Assembly: GCA_001316125.1 (NCBI GenBank)
Contig: BBCS01000004.1
Span: forward strand, 62,001 to 126,000
From: Vulcanisaeta distributa JCM 11213
GTDB taxonomy: Archaea > Thermoproteota > Thermoprotei > Thermoproteales > Thermocladiaceae
Direction: 5' to 3'
DNA: 64,000 bases
In this document: positions 52,554 to 63,295 of the stretch, piece after piece
Layout of the letters: every line of letters begins with the position of its first letter
Numbering within the stretch: the stretch's first letter is position 1
Made by a program: the position numbers and the translations under genes
The notes under the pieces: model-generated
What the model was told of the DNA's origin: nothing
The model's input: the letters and a program-made list of their open reading frames with translations, nothing else
Database searches by the model: none

Positions 52554-54160
52554 CTGAACAGCCGGAGTAAAAAAATACGTTGTGCGATGCCTAATTGATG
52601 ATTATGGGGGGGATTAGGTTCAATAAATTGCTATTCACCGTACTGATCCTAGCAATCATAGCCGCGGCATCAATAATAGTCTTACCAACTTATAAGGCGT
52701 TCATTGGAATAAATCATGTAGGGAGCCTTACACGTGGTTACCCAGGGATGTTGCAGATAATCGAGCCCATACCCATACCTAAAGGTGTTGAAGTTTTTGC
52801 TGTTGGTCCTCCAAGGTTCATCCAGGGTATTGCCAACGCCGGCATTCCACAAGGCATCATAACCCTCATAAACACTTCCAACATAATCAATGCGCCGTCT
52901 CAGTCGGTCATAGCCATTGACTGGACATACTTGCTTAATTACACGGGCAATAACATGACGATTACCACTGGGATATTGAAGCACCTACTCATTAATAGGG
53001 ATATCATAGTGATCGGCGTAAGTAATGTTAGCCAATTAATCACTGCGGAATTAATACTGGCCAAGCATGGGCCAAGGCGTATAATGTGAGTGCCGTTGCT
53101 GTGCCCATGCGAGGTACGGCATCAATAGTATGAGGTATGTATTAGCCGTGCCAATAGGCAGTAGGGCATTAATGATCGGGCCTGCTAACACTGCCGGCCT
53201 TAATGAGAGACTCATCACAGCATTGGAATTATTATATGGCGTAATTTCCACCATGCAGAATCAGGTAGACCCAGACGATCCCTGCTACGCAATGGCTAGT
53301 TCCCTCTCAGCACCAACCCAACAAACAACCAATGTAAATAATGGCTACTTCTTCTGGTATGGCCAGCAGACTTATAGTGATAGTTATGGCTATGAAACCG
53401 TTGATTTCTGCGTTGAAATTGGCCAAAACATTAATGAGGAAAATGGATATTACTACATCCCTGGGTATGAGTGGAACTTTATCGCGTCAACACCAGCGCC
53501 TGGTGCGTATGTTAGTAGCCTATTATCGTTCACTGATCAGTACGCATCATACAAGTGCGCACAAGGTATCATGGAACCTGATGTATTTACATGCTCGTAT
53601 AGAAATACACCGGTTGGTTGGTTCTCCTGGGCTGGCGATGACCCTGGCCCGATAAGTCCATCAACATCGACAAGCGTGAGCTATCAAGTAAGTATTGCCC
53701 TTGGCTTCTCGGCCACCGGACCCACTGGTCAATTCGGTAACGCAATTACGGAAGGTTACACAGTTACTGATCCACCGATTGAGATAAACTTAACGGCTCC
53801 TCAATATACTAGTGCACCCAATGGAGGCCCTGTCCCCAATGAGACCTGGGTATTGGCACCAACAAACCCAACAGCCGCTGCCCAGCAGAATCAATTGGCC
53901 ACTGAGATCCTTGGGCCTATGGTTATTTACCCATTCCTAACGACCCAGATCAACGTGCCTGCCGGCGTTCAAGCGTGCTATATAGCGGTGGTGGTTCCTT
54001 ATGTAATTATGAATCAGTCATATATGATATTCAATGGTTCATATTTTACCCATCACCACCCAATACGCAGTTTCAAGCAATAAACATTGGAACCTCCGGA
54101 CCAAGCATGTCATCACCAAGTGGGTTCTATGTAATGGCGTACACGTCTAGTTGTCCCTAG
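52554..54160 (+). CDS. Surface protein with MNSRS leader (third copy)
   Basis: About 530 residues after merging. A CTG at 52554 opens the leader NSRSKK, about 23 nt downstream of a TATA-like ATTTAAAC, matching the leaders at 36755 and 39045. The uninterrupted frame starts at 52595 with an anchor (LLFTVLILAIIAAASIIVL). The ectodomain has alternating strands and helices (GVEVFAVGPPRFIQGIANAG, QSVIAIDWTYLLNYTG, DIIVIGVSNVSQLI) like the 39045 protein, then a Ser/Thr/Tyr-rich C-terminal half. Breaks near 53090 and 54000. Confidence 0.6.
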
Positions 54161-54526
54161 TAACGATATACGTAGTGCCACGCCGTATTAAATCCACCTC
54201 ATCCCCCCCTTAAATTCATAGCATTTTCCCATACTTAATTCCATTGTATTTTCTCCTTAAGGTTGTTGCTGGGTAAGTTTGTCATGGTATGGTATCGTTA
54301 ATTTAATTTCATCCCTAGCATGATCATATTAATCATGGTATTGGGGGATTTGAAATGCATCGTAGAAGACCCACCTTTCGCCTTGCTTAAGTCATTATTC
54401 TTAAAGTGGCTGGGGGGGAATTCTTGCATATTGATCATACCGTTTTACTTAAATTTAGATATTACTAATTCTTTTATATGCATAATATTCTATATGTAAT
54501 ATTCCATTTAGGTTCATAGATAAAGC
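54161..54526. other. Intergenic region without recognised genes
   Basis: A 366-nt AT-rich gap with a few short frames, two seven-base G/C runs (near 54203 and 54411) and no coding pattern that I can support. A short frame from ATG 54284 is not long enough to be convincing. Confidence 0.4.
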
Positions 54527-54534
54527 TTATAAAT
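54527..54534 (+). promoter_or_regulatory. TATA box of acyl-CoA synthetase
   Basis: TTATAAAT centred 24 nt upstream of ATG 54554. The upstream ATG 54539 lies only 5 nt from this box and so cannot be in the transcript. This decides the start of the gene. Confidence 0.6.
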
Positions 54535-54553
54535 AAGTATGTGCTACAGTATT

Positions 54554-56248
54554 ATGCGTTTTATCAGGGGGGGCTTTCCATCAACCATGATGGATGACTA
54601 CCCACTAAATGTTCATGCAATATTAAGGCATGCTGCGTTGTATTTTGGTGAGGATGAGGTTGTGTCTAGGGATGTTGATGGTAGTATTGTAAGGCTAACG
54701 TATCGAGATGTCTATGATAGGGTTCAGAGGATGGCCTCGATGCTTGAGAGCGAATTGGGTGTGGGACCCGGTGATAGGGTTGGCGCACTCGGTGTTAATA
54801 CCCATAGGTATTACGAACTTTACTTCGCCGTATCAGGCATTGGCGCTGTTTTTGTTGAGATGAACTTTAGGTTATCGCCAGTCGAGATAACACATGTGGC
54901 CAATCATTCAAAGATTAAGGTTCTCTTCATAGATGCACCACTCTTAACCCAATTTGGAAATGTAATTCCGCAATTTAAGCATGTTGAGAAGGTGGTGGTA
55001 ATGGGTAAAGTAAATGAACCTGCTGAATTAGGTGGATTAAGGATCTATGACTATGAGGACTTGGTAAGGAGTGGTGGTAAGTACGATTTTCCCTTCATTG
55101 ATGAGAGGTCAGCATGTTGTGCTTGCTATACGTCTGGCACTACTGGCATGCCCAAGGGTGTCTATTATTCCCATAGATCCTTCGTATTACACGCAATGGC
55201 GATTCACCAAGTATTTCCCATGGGCCAAGCGATGCACTTTTACAACTTGTTCCGCTATACCACGTGAATGGTTGGGGAATGCCGTTCGCAGCCACCATGA
55301 TCGGCGCAAAACTTGTTTTTCCAGGTATATGGAGTATAAACGACTTGAAACCCATAATTGATTTAATGATAAACGAGAAGATAACGCGATCAAATGGCGT
55401 GCCTAGTGTATGGATATCCATACTCAATTACCTAAGATCAATGAGCCCTAAGCCACACTTTAACATGAAGGTTGTAAGTGGTGGTTCAGAGCCGCCGGTG
55501 GCTATGATGCGGGGGGGCTTAAGCGAATTTGGTATTGAGGTAATACATGCGTATGGATCCACTGAGACATCGCCGTTAAGTCATGTCTACGTACTTAAGC
55601 CTAAGGTGATTGAGAAATTAAGGACTGAGGATGAGTATTGGGAGCATAAGGCTCGACAGGGCTTACCCATGTTTCCCATGGAACGCAAAGTCATTGATGA
55701 GTATGGGTACGACATACCTTGGGATGGAAAGACACCCGGCGAGTTACTTGAGAGAGGTCCCTGGGTAATTAAGGAGTACTTCAACGATCAAAGGACATTT
55801 GGTTCCTTCTATGGGGAGGGTATTGATATCTGGTGGAGGAGTGGCAATGCAGTTGTTATTGATGGAGATGGGTATATGAAGATCGTGGATAGACTAAAGG
55901 ATTTGATAAAGAGTGGTGGCGAGTGGATATCAAGCGTTGACATGGAAAACTACCTAATGGCGCATCCCGCGGTTTATGAGGCCACCGTGGTTGGAGTACC
56001 GCACCCAAAGTGGGGGGGTGAGAGACCGTTAGCGTTCGTGGTCCTAAAGCCTGAGTATAACTGAGTATAAGAATAAAGATAAGGAGGAATTAAAGAAAGA
56101 ATTACTAAATCATTTATCGAGTAGGTTTGCGAAGTGGCAGTTACCGGAGATATTATTTGTTGATTCGATACCAAAGACGAGCACCGGAAAGTTCGATAAG
56201 AAGGTATTGAGGGAGCAGTATAAGGATTATTTTACCAAGGAAAAGTAG
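54554..56248 (+). CDS. Acyl-CoA synthetase (AMP-forming, fatty-acid type)
   Basis: ANL-superfamily enzyme that activates a carboxylic acid as an acyl-AMP then acyl-CoA; about 565 residues. Core motifs: YTSGTTGMPKGVYYSHRS near residue 200, HVNGWGMPFAATM near 235, HAYGSTETSP near 335, WWRSGNAVVIDGDGYMKIVDR near 425, catalytic Lys in KTSTGKFDKK near the end. Breaks near 55235 and 56063. WGGERPLAF differs from the conserved WGERP by one Gly in a seven-G run (56012-56018). Start set by the TATA box. Confidence 0.88.
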
Positions 56249-56308
56249 CATCACAGCGCTAAAAAGATAGTTTAATAAATCCAAGACCTTGTATAGTGCT
56301 GATCCATA

Positions 56309-57326
56309 ATGATCATTCCAATTACATTTTTAAAATTTTTAAGGAAAATTCGCAAAATCGCTCGAAGTACAATACTTTACTCACTAATTCTATTTTTAAT
56401 TATTTTATTCGTTGGTGCCCTTGCGATGTACTTAATCGAGCATGGTAAGAACCCTGGGTTCAATAATTACTTCAATGCTGTTTGGTTTGTGATGGAGACC
56501 ATAACGACTGTTGGTTACGGCGACGTCGTGCCAATACATACCTTGGCAAGTTGGTTGATATGATTATTATGCCTGTGGGTATTGCCACCATTAGTCTATT
56601 GACTGCATCGATAGCCACTGAATTAACTAATGTTGCAATAATGAGGAGTATGGGTCATCACACAACCTCAAAGGGTAGGCACATCATTGTCATTGGGGAT
56701 TCTGATAAGGCGCTGAAGGTTATTAGTATAATTGAGGAGTTAATGAATAGGAGGGGCAAGGTCATGGATATTCTCTATATAAGCAATGGTGATAAGCCAC
56801 CGTCGTTACCTGCAGATATTGAGTTTATTCGTGGCGATCCATTCAATACCAATGACTTACTGAGGGCTGGTGCAGATAGGGCTTCTACCGTGGTCATACT
56901 TCCGTTTAATGATGCTGATGTTAAGGCTGCGGATGCTAAGGTTATTCTATTAATCATGAGTATCAGGAAGCTGAACCTAACGCCTACATTATTGCTGAGG
57001 TTCTTAATGAGGCTGATAGGGACTATGCCCTGAGGGCTGGTGCTAATTCCGTGGTTTCCCTGGGTTCCTTCACGACGGTTATGATAGCCAATGAGGTCTT
57101 TGATCGTGGTTTATCCTCAGTATTGATAAACATAATCAATAGGGGGTAACCTGGCTTAATGGATGCTGATGAGTATGTTGGGAGGCAGTTCATAGAGGTT
57201 ATGCAATTGGTTAAGTCGAGACTGAATTATTTAGTTATTGGTGTGGTTAGGGATGGTGAGGTCATTCTTAACCCAGGTAATGACTTGGTGATTCAGTCAG
57301 GTGATTCGTTGCTCGTCATTAAGTGA
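56309..57326 (+). CDS. Two-TM potassium channel with RCK domain (MthK-like)
   Basis: About 339 residues after merging. TM1 (ILYSLILFLIILFVGALAMYLI), pore helix and selectivity filter TITTVGYGDVVP near residue 68, TM2 (IIMPVGIATISLLTASIA), then an RCK/TrkA-N domain (HIIVIGDSDKALKVI, FIRGDPFNTNDLLRAGADRAS) and a TrkA-C domain ending LNPGNDLVIQSGDSLLVIK. Breaks near 56555, 56980 and 57150. Convergent overlap with hemD of about 34 nt. Confidence 0.87.
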
Positions 57327-58003
57327 TTCATTAATAGCCTTAAAATGCCGTTTAGTGTGTACTCGCTTGGAGTTAGGGGGGGATTTATACCATCATTTCT
57401 CATGTGGCTTTCTGTAACCTTACCAATGGCTATCACGGGCTTACTCCTAAGCGCATCCCTGGCGCAATTTCTTACTGCTTCATAGGTCATTGGGCTCATA
57501 AAGACGACGTAGTCAACGTAATTAATGAGCCTACATGCGATCTCAACGCCTGCAGGATTCGGTCTCACGTCATAGAGCCTGTACTCAATTACATCATAAT
57601 TTAATTTTTTAAGTTCGTTAATGATATAATCATTACCCCCCCTTAATGACCTTAACACTACGACCTTACCACGTGGTAAATCGCGCATCATATCTATTAT
57701 ACCGTAGCTCGAGAACTCCTTAGGCATTATACATGTAACATTCAGTTTTTCCACCTCATTGCATGTCTGTGGACCGACACCAATGACCTTCACATCATTA
57801 CTTAATTGCCGTAGTTTCTCGCCAACGTACTTCACCACGGTGGTGCTCATTATAATCACGTAATTAACACCGTTAAGTGAGACCCTACTAATCGCATCCT
57901 CATTGGGCGCAACATCAATAACGGGTACCTGAATTATGTCAGCACCATTGAGGTGAATAGGCCTAATCTTTCCCGAGGCCCTAAGAATGAGCACTTTCGC
58001 CAT
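57293..58003 (-). CDS. hemD: Uroporphyrinogen-III synthase
   Basis: Intact protein of about 236 residues (start ATG 58003; an upstream GTG would add four). HemD inverts ring D and closes the tetrapyrrole. The alternating fold with YVIIMSTTVVKYV near 55, VKVIGVGPQTC near 75, KVVVLRSLRGGNDYI near 110, VVFMSPMTYEAV near 165 and VIAIGKVTESHM near 190 fits the weakly conserved family. Together with cbiB, cbiX-like and cobQ it implies haem/corrinoid synthesis. Confidence 0.83.
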   Translation of the reverse strand: MAKVLILRASGKIRPIHLNGADIIQVPVIDVAPNEDAISRVSLNGVNYVIIMSTTVVKYVGEKLRQLSNDVKVIGVGPQTCNEVEKLNVTCIMPKEFSSYGIIDMMRDLPRGKVVVLRSLRGGNDYIINELKKLNYDVIEYRLYDVRPNPAGVEIACRLINYVDYVVFMSPMTYEAVRNCARDALRSKPVIAIGKVTESHMRNDGINPPLTPSEYTLNGILRLLMNHLMTSNESPD

Positions 58004-58959
58004 TACCAACACCAAGTTCCTCAGCTAGCAACTTTGCTGTGAGTTCAATAGCCTCCCTACTGCTCATGCTTGGTCTCCAGCCAACCTCCTTAACAATCCT
58101 CTCAATCGATAATAACATCCTCTTTACATCACCAGGCCAGCCCCCTACCATCCGGTGTTGCTGGTTTATAGGTTACCCTTGGGTTCATGCCGGATACCTT
58201 AATCACTATATTCACTATGTCCCTAACACTTATTGAGTCCCAGTTCCCAACGTTGTACGTGTAAGTACCACCGTTCTTCATGGCGTATTCCCAGCTTTAA
58301 TGTGGCATCTATAGTATCGGTTATGTATAGGTATGATTTTTCCTGTGTACCATCACCGAGGACCTCAAGCTCGCTTGGATTCCTCTTTAGCTTCATTAGT
58401 AAGTCGTAGATCACGCCATGCCTAAGCCTAGGCCCAACAATATTAGCGTACCTAAGAGTTACGCAGTTAATTCCATAAAGTCTAGCGTAGGTTCCGCACA
58501 TAATCTCGCCAGCCGCCTTAGCAGCGCCATAGACGCTTATTGGCTGTATTGGGTGGTCCTCAGGTGTTGGTATGGTCTTAGCATCACCGTACACGGTGCT
58601 CGACGATGCGTATACCACGGTTTTAACACCATATTTACGGGATAACTCAAGCACATTAAATGTGGCCAGTACATTCTCGTCAAAGTGAATCTTAGGTTCG
58701 GTCACTGATATCCTGACCTCGGGATTCGCCGCCAGGTGAAACACTGTATCAACGCCCTGAAACACGCCGGGATTACCTAAGCTCTTTAGGTCATCTCTAA
58801 CGAACTTAACCCTATCAATTACCCCCCCCTTAAGTCTATTTAAATCCCCCCCTGAACTTAAATTATCAATGACGATTACGTCAAAACCTCTCTCCACAAG
58901 CTTCTCCGTTAGGATGAACCTATGAAGCCAGCACCGCCAGTTATCAATACTCTCATCAT
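57981..58959 (-). CDS. NAD-dependent sugar-nucleotide epimerase (GalE-like)
   Basis: SDR epimerase of about 325 residues, acting on UDP- or TDP-sugars for glycan synthesis. Restored N-terminus MRVLITGGAGFIGS (Rossmann glycine motif), then VIDNLSSG, FHLAANPEVR, YASSSTVYGD, and the catalytic PISVYGAAKAAGE (Y-x3-K). Breaks near 58918, near 58285 and at 58141-58145 (five C, four needed). The C-terminus reads IVKEVGWRPSMSSREAIELTAK. It ends inside hemD by about 23 nt. Confidence 0.84.
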
Positions 58960-58962
58960 TAA

Positions 58963-59370
58963 TCACCTCATCAATGCTATACTGACTAAGCCAATTATTA
59001 ACCCGAGGAGGAGACCCGTATTTCCCAGGGCTATCTGTATTAAGAGCAGGACTAGCAATACTATTTTCATTAACCTACTTATCCCACGGGCTTGACTATA
59101 TAATGCATTGGTTATTAGGTATGTCATTATTAATATTAGTATTATAGATATGGTACCAATTATTCCGATATAACCCATCTGTAGGACATTATTTATCTGC
59201 GATGTGTATATTGATGGGAATGCCGACATAATAGACTCTACAAAGCTTGAGTCTGTATAATACTCAAATTGAAGGTAAATGAGTATTCCAGCATTAATTA
59301 AGTACAATAGTATGCTTATCCCATAGAGTATGTGCCATGCCCTAATCCCCCCCTGCGCCTTACTCATCAT
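58963..59370 (-). CDS. Small membrane protein
   Basis: Intact 135-residue protein with three TM segments (ILYGISILLYLINAGILIYL, YIGIIGTISIILILIMTYLI, LLVLLLIQIALG and LLLGLIIGLVSIAL). Not recognised. It starts 3 nt upstream of the epimerase and 16 nt after the next membrane protein, suggesting one operon. Confidence 0.6.
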   Translation of the reverse strand: MMSKAQGGIRAWHILYGISILLYLINAGILIYLQFEYYTDSSFVESIMSAFPSIYTSQINNVLQMGYIGIIGTISIILILIMTYLITNALYSQARGISRLMKIVLLVLLLIQIALGNTGLLLGLIIGLVSIALMR

Positions 59371-59385
59371 GTAAAGCCACTACCC

Positions 59386-60138
59386 TTAGGTTATAAATAT
59401 TGCAATAATGACCCCAGCAAACATGCTTATGAAGTGACCAAGCCTATTAATGCCGATGCCGTCTATCACGAGAACCGGTGGTATTGGTATTAATAGCCAC
59501 AATGATTCATAAACCGTGTACAGTATTACTAGGAAGTTGAGCAAATGCACGGGTCTAACAGGCCCCTTCACAGTATTTATCAACGAGGCCGCTAGGACCA
59601 CCCCCCCCATTAATCCCATGGTCATCGCCGATAAACCGTAAGTTGTGATAATCCTGTTATACATTAGGGATAGAATTACGGTAGAAACCCCCCCAATACC
59701 AATTATACCCGTTAGAACACCTGCCAGTAAGTAATACCTTAGTCTAAGCTCTAGCACGGCGATAGCCGTCACGAAAATGAAGATGGGCAATGTACCAACT
59801 AGGTCAGTGACACTGTCCGGTAATAATGATATGAATAGGTAAATGATAACGTAGAGGAAGCCCCCCCTAATTATACTCTGTCTCATCTCAGTAAGCGCCT
59901 TATTCAAAATTAATTCTGGTTTTATTAGAAAAATTGACGCGTAACTAATCAACACTATTAGCGTTATCACAGTTATATAGGAATAACCAATACCTAAGCC
60001 CTTACGTAACCTACTCAATATGTAAATAAACAGTATGAACAGTATGAACTCAGGAAGCAACGCGTAGTAACTCGGTATTAGTACTGCGACTAACGTACTT
60101 ATTGCCGCGATTATTAATACAGCTGGGTAATAAAGCAC
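59386..60138 (-). CDS. Rhomboid-like membrane protein
   Basis: Intact 250-residue polytopic protein, seven or eight TM segments. YGLSAMTMGLMGG (near residue 168) resembles the GxSx motif of rhomboids and INRLGHFISMFAGVI near the C-terminus resembles their H-x-x-G helix. The Ser and His are both present, but the first His and the Arg loop are not evident, so it may be an atypical or inactive member. Moderate confidence. Confidence 0.55.
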   Translation of the reverse strand: MLYYPAVLIIAAISTLVAVLIPSYYALLPEFILFILFIYILSRLRKGLGIGYSYITVITLIVLISYASIFLIKPELILNKALTEMRQSIIRGGFLYVIIYLFISLLPDSVTDLVGTLPIFIFVTAIAVLELRLRYYLLAGVLTGIIGIGGVSTVILSLMYNRIITTYGLSAMTMGLMGGVVLAASLINTVKGPVRPVHLLNFLVILYTVYESLWLLIPIPPVLVIDGIGINRLGHFISMFAGVIIAIFIT

Positions 60139-60225
60139 AAGCTGATGCCTTAATCCTCATGGCTATTCCTGACTCATAGTATTAGGTTTTTAATATGCAT
60201 TACATTATGTGATCAACGATATCTT

Positions 60226-60798
60226 GTGAGGATCGTTATCGTACTTCACGGATCGAGGGATCCCGATTATCTAAGTAGTGTGGAGAGCTTCGCAAAAAAT
60301 GTTGGTGTTAGTTATGCATTTACTTCATACTCTAAACCATCAATAAATGATGTTACTGGCGACATATACATACCACTATTCATTGGGTATGGTAAGGACT
60401 ATGAGAGGGCGGTAGCCATAACGGGCTTTGAGGCGCCACCAATGCTTGAGTGGCCGCATGTGAGGGACTTCCTTCTAAGCCTCGGTCCTGGCCTATACGT
60501 ATTTCATGGGGAGAATGACCCGAGGTTCATTGATAGTGTAAGTAAATTGAGTATTCAGGGCATTGCCTTCCTCAAAATTAAACCTACGTTAGAGGGCTAC
60601 TTAATTAATCATTGCCCAAGTAAGGTGATTCCTGTGGTTTTTACCCAAGGCGTGATCTATAAGGAGATTTTAACGGTGGTTAGGAAATCATGCTCTAACA
60701 CCGAAGTTCTAAAACCCCTCTTTGAGCTTCAGGAGTTCATAGCGTATTTTAGGGATTTACTACCATGGCTATTACAAAATACCAGGCGGGTTAGATAA
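60226..60798 (+). CDS. CbiX-like chelatase family protein
   Basis: Intact 190-residue protein. It starts VIVLHGSRDPDYLSSV, the His-containing signature of sirohydrochlorin cobaltochelatase CbiX. The remaining pattern (DIYIPLFIGYGKDYERA, PGLYVFHGENDP, VIPVVFTQGVIY) is compatible with a chelatase-type fold. It abuts cbiB (1-nt gap), supporting a corrinoid role. Metal and substrate uncertain. Confidence 0.62.
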   Translation: MRIVIVLHGSRDPDYLSSVESFAKNVGVSYAFTSYSKPSINDVTGDIYIPLFIGYGKDYERAVAITGFEAPPMLEWPHVRDFLLSLGPGLYVFHGENDPRFIDSVSKLSIQGIAFLKIKPTLEGYLINHCPSKVIPVVFTQGVIYKEILTVVRKSCSNTEVLKPLFELQEFIAYFRDLLPWLLQNTRRVR

Positions 60799-60799
60799 T

Positions 60800-61780
60800 A
60801 TGAAGGCTATTTTTGAGACGGTAATGCTATATTACATCACGATTTTAATGACCTCAGTAATACTTGACTTAGTACTTGGTGAGCCTAAGGGTGTATTTGT
60901 AAAAATGCATCCCGTGGTTGTCACCGGCAGTATTGCGTTTAAATTATTTAGACCGAGCAATAAGCTTTTTGGAATATTTATATGGTTTATTTCCGTGATT
61001 CCAATAATAATTATTTACTACTTAATACCACGTGTTTTAATGGTCATTAATACCATAATTGGGATCATTGTCTATGCCTATTTCCTAAAATTAACGTTCT
61101 CAATAAAGCTAATGAGGGATTACACCAGGAGAATAATGAGAAGTATTGAGGTTGGGGATTTAGGTAGTGCCCGTATGCTGACTCAGCAGATCGTTAGAAG
61201 GAATGTGTGGGAGTTAGACACGACTCACTTAATATCTGCAGTTATAGAGAGTCTCGCCGAGTCCTTTGTTGATGGTTTTTTATCACCATTGTTTTACTTC
61301 GCATTACTCGGATTACCTGGAGCCCTTCTTCAGAGGCTTTCCAACACCATGGACTCAATGGTTGGCTATAGAGGGTGGCCATATGAGGATGTTGGCTGGT
61401 TTTCGGCTAAGGTCGATACAGCACTGAACTATATACCTGCAAGGTTATCCTCAATAATCATTCTAATGGCATCCGGATTAATAGGATTAAACTGGAGGGG
61501 AAGTATTACGGCAGCTTTTCATTATCATCGTAGTGTGAGGAGTGTTAATTCCGGTTGGCCTATGGCATCCTTTGCGGGCGCATTGGGTGTTATGCTTGAG
61601 AAGGTTGGTGCCTATAGGATAAACGATGGCATGCCCGGTCCCGACATAACTAGGTTAAGATTAGCACTTAGGTTATTCGATGTTTCTGTTGCCATTGCAT
61701 TAGTAATTATCTCAGTTCTCCTAATCTTTAGAGTATTTTTTTATACCATTATTTATTTAGGAAGATTATCAATAGAATGA
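60800..61780 (+). CDS. cbiB: Adenosylcobinamide-phosphate synthase CbiB
   Basis: Intact 326-residue membrane protein that attaches the aminopropanol arm to cobyric acid. VILDLVLGEPKGVFVKMHPVV at the start, then VRRNVWELDTTHLISAVIESLAES near residue 135, FYFALLGLPGAL and NTMDSMVGYRGWPYEDVGW near 190, and SGWPMASFAGALGV near 260 are the family motifs. Works with cobQ (45833-47349). Confidence 0.93.
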   Translation: MKAIFETVMLYYITILMTSVILDLVLGEPKGVFVKMHPVVVTGSIAFKLFRPSNKLFGIFIWFISVIPIIIIYYLIPRVLMVINTIIGIIVYAYFLKLTFSIKLMRDYTRRIMRSIEVGDLGSARMLTQQIVRRNVWELDTTHLISAVIESLAESFVDGFLSPLFYFALLGLPGALLQRLSNTMDSMVGYRGWPYEDVGWFSAKVDTALNYIPARLSSIIILMASGLIGLNWRGSITAAFHYHRSVRSVNSGWPMASFAGALGVMLEKVGAYRINDGMPGPDITRLRLALRLFDVSVAIALVIISVLLIFRVFFYTIIYLGRLSIE

Positions 61781-61836
61781 AATAATTAAATTATTACCCA
61801 TATGTAATCAATGATCTTTATTTTTTACGGCGGATT

Positions 61837-61852
61837 ATATGACGGGTCATAT
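61837..61852. promoter_or_regulatory. Operator-like inverted repeat
   Basis: ATATGAC-GG-GTCATAT is a perfect 7-bp inverted repeat with a 2-nt spacer. It lies 30 nt upstream of a TATA-like CTTTTTATAC (61871-61880) and about 60 nt before the Lrp-like gene. Autoregulation is a reasonable guess. Confidence 0.55.
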
Positions 61853-61912
61853 ATAATATTTAGGAATAACCTTTTTATACTAGTGCTATCAGGTATATTT
61901 TGGTAGATTACT

Positions 61913-62421
61913 ATGTCTTCCATAACCATATCAAGTGGAGAGTCAACACCAGCTGAAATTGAGAGACAGTTAACGGAGAGACAACTCCAGGTTCTTCAAT
62001 ACCTGCTTAAAAAGGCTGTCCCACTTAAGGTATACACGGTATATGCTGACCAGGATGAACTCGCTAGAGAACTTGGTATGACTAGGCAGGCACTTAGTGT
62101 GCATCTTAAGAAGCTTAAGGACTTTGGGCTGATAAGGACGGGTCGTGAGTTTGTTGATGTCACTGATAAGGCTCTCAAGGTATTAAGGATGAGTTCGAAT
62201 GAGGCGATAATCCTCGTTAAGGTGCAGCTAGGTATAGGTCAATAATTTACGAGAAGGTTAAGGAGTTACCCATTGAGAAGGCTTACAGGGTATCCGGTGA
62301 TTACGACTTAATACTAATAACAAGGGAGGTCAACGTTAATGACATACTACGCGTACTCAGCATGATGGAGGGTATTGAGGATACTAAGACCTTCATATCC
62401 CTAGAAACACTCAGGGAGTGA
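61913..62421 (+). CDS. Lrp-like regulator (HTH plus C-terminal sensor)
   Basis: About 169 residues after merging at 62225. The N-terminal half is a winged HTH (ERQLQVLQYLLKKAV, DQDELARELGMTRQALSVHLKKL, FGLIRTGREFV). The C-terminal half, recovered after one break, has RYRSIIYEKVKELPIEKAYRV, GDYDLILITR and LSMMEGIEDTKTFIS, the alpha/beta pattern of an Lrp/AsnC RAM domain. The family usually senses small molecules such as amino acids. Operator-like repeat upstream. Confidence 0.75.
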
Positions 62422-62510
62422 GCACATAGTGAGAAAAAGGCATTGGTTAAATATTACGGTATTAATCTCATTATTACCGCGCTGGAAGGTTTATTAACCA
62501 TATAGGGATT

Positions 62511-63251
62511 ATGCATTCACGTAGTATCATGGAGACCGTAAATCCTGAGGTAAGGATTGACGCATACATAAGGAATGTCGCAAACGCGCTTGAACAGGTG
62601 GAAAGGGAGGGCGTTAAAAATGAGGTGATCGAGATAGCAAGGGCGTATTTAAAAGATTCGATTTACTACTTATCAAGGGGGTGATCAATTTAATGCATTG
62701 GCAACAATAGCCTATGCCGAGGGCTTGCTCGACGCATTGAGATTCCTTGGAATAGCCCATTTTAATTGGAGTAGGACTGATGACCTAATCAGGAGGGCTC
62801 AGAATAAGGTGTTTGTTGCGGGAACATTTGAGATAATCCACCCAGGGCACATAGCCTACCTAAGGCATGCTTGGACCCTTGGACGTGTAGTTGCGGTGAT
62901 CGCCCGCGATTCAACAGTTAAGAGAATCAAGGTAGGGATGTGATAATACCCGAAAATCAGAGGTTAGAGGTTGTTAGTAATATTGTCTATGTTCATAAGG
63001 CTAGGCTTGGCTATGAGGGTGATATGTTTAGGGTTGTTGAGGAGGAGAGACCTAACATAATACTGCTTGGGCCTAACCAACCATTTAATGAGGATTCATT
63101 AAGGGAGGAACTGAAGAAGAGAGGGTTGGGTAATATTGAAGTAATTAGATTCAATGATTACGTGGACTGCCCACTCTGCAGCACAACGAAAATACTCAAG
63201 GCCATAGGTAGTAGGTTTAGTCAGGGTAATCAATCACTCAATAATTATTAA
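62511..63251 (+). CDS. DUF357-RibL fusion (FAD synthetase-like nucleotidyltransferase)
   Basis: About 246 residues after merging. The N-terminal DUF357 helices (ALEQVEREGVKNEVIEIA, DSIYYLSRGDQFNALATI, YAEGLLDALRFLG) lead into a cytidylyltransferase-like domain: VFVAGTFEIIHPGHIAYL near residue 105, VVAVIARDSTVKR, IPENQRLEVV, and CPLCSTTKI near the end. The last motif resembles archaeal RibL, which makes FAD from FMN. Breaks: 62677-62681 (five G; four needed) and near 62934. Substrate inferred from motif resemblance only. Confidence 0.78.
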
Positions 63252-63295
63252 GCACCAATACTTAAGGTCTCGTCATAAGGCGCTGTGTTGTGGTT

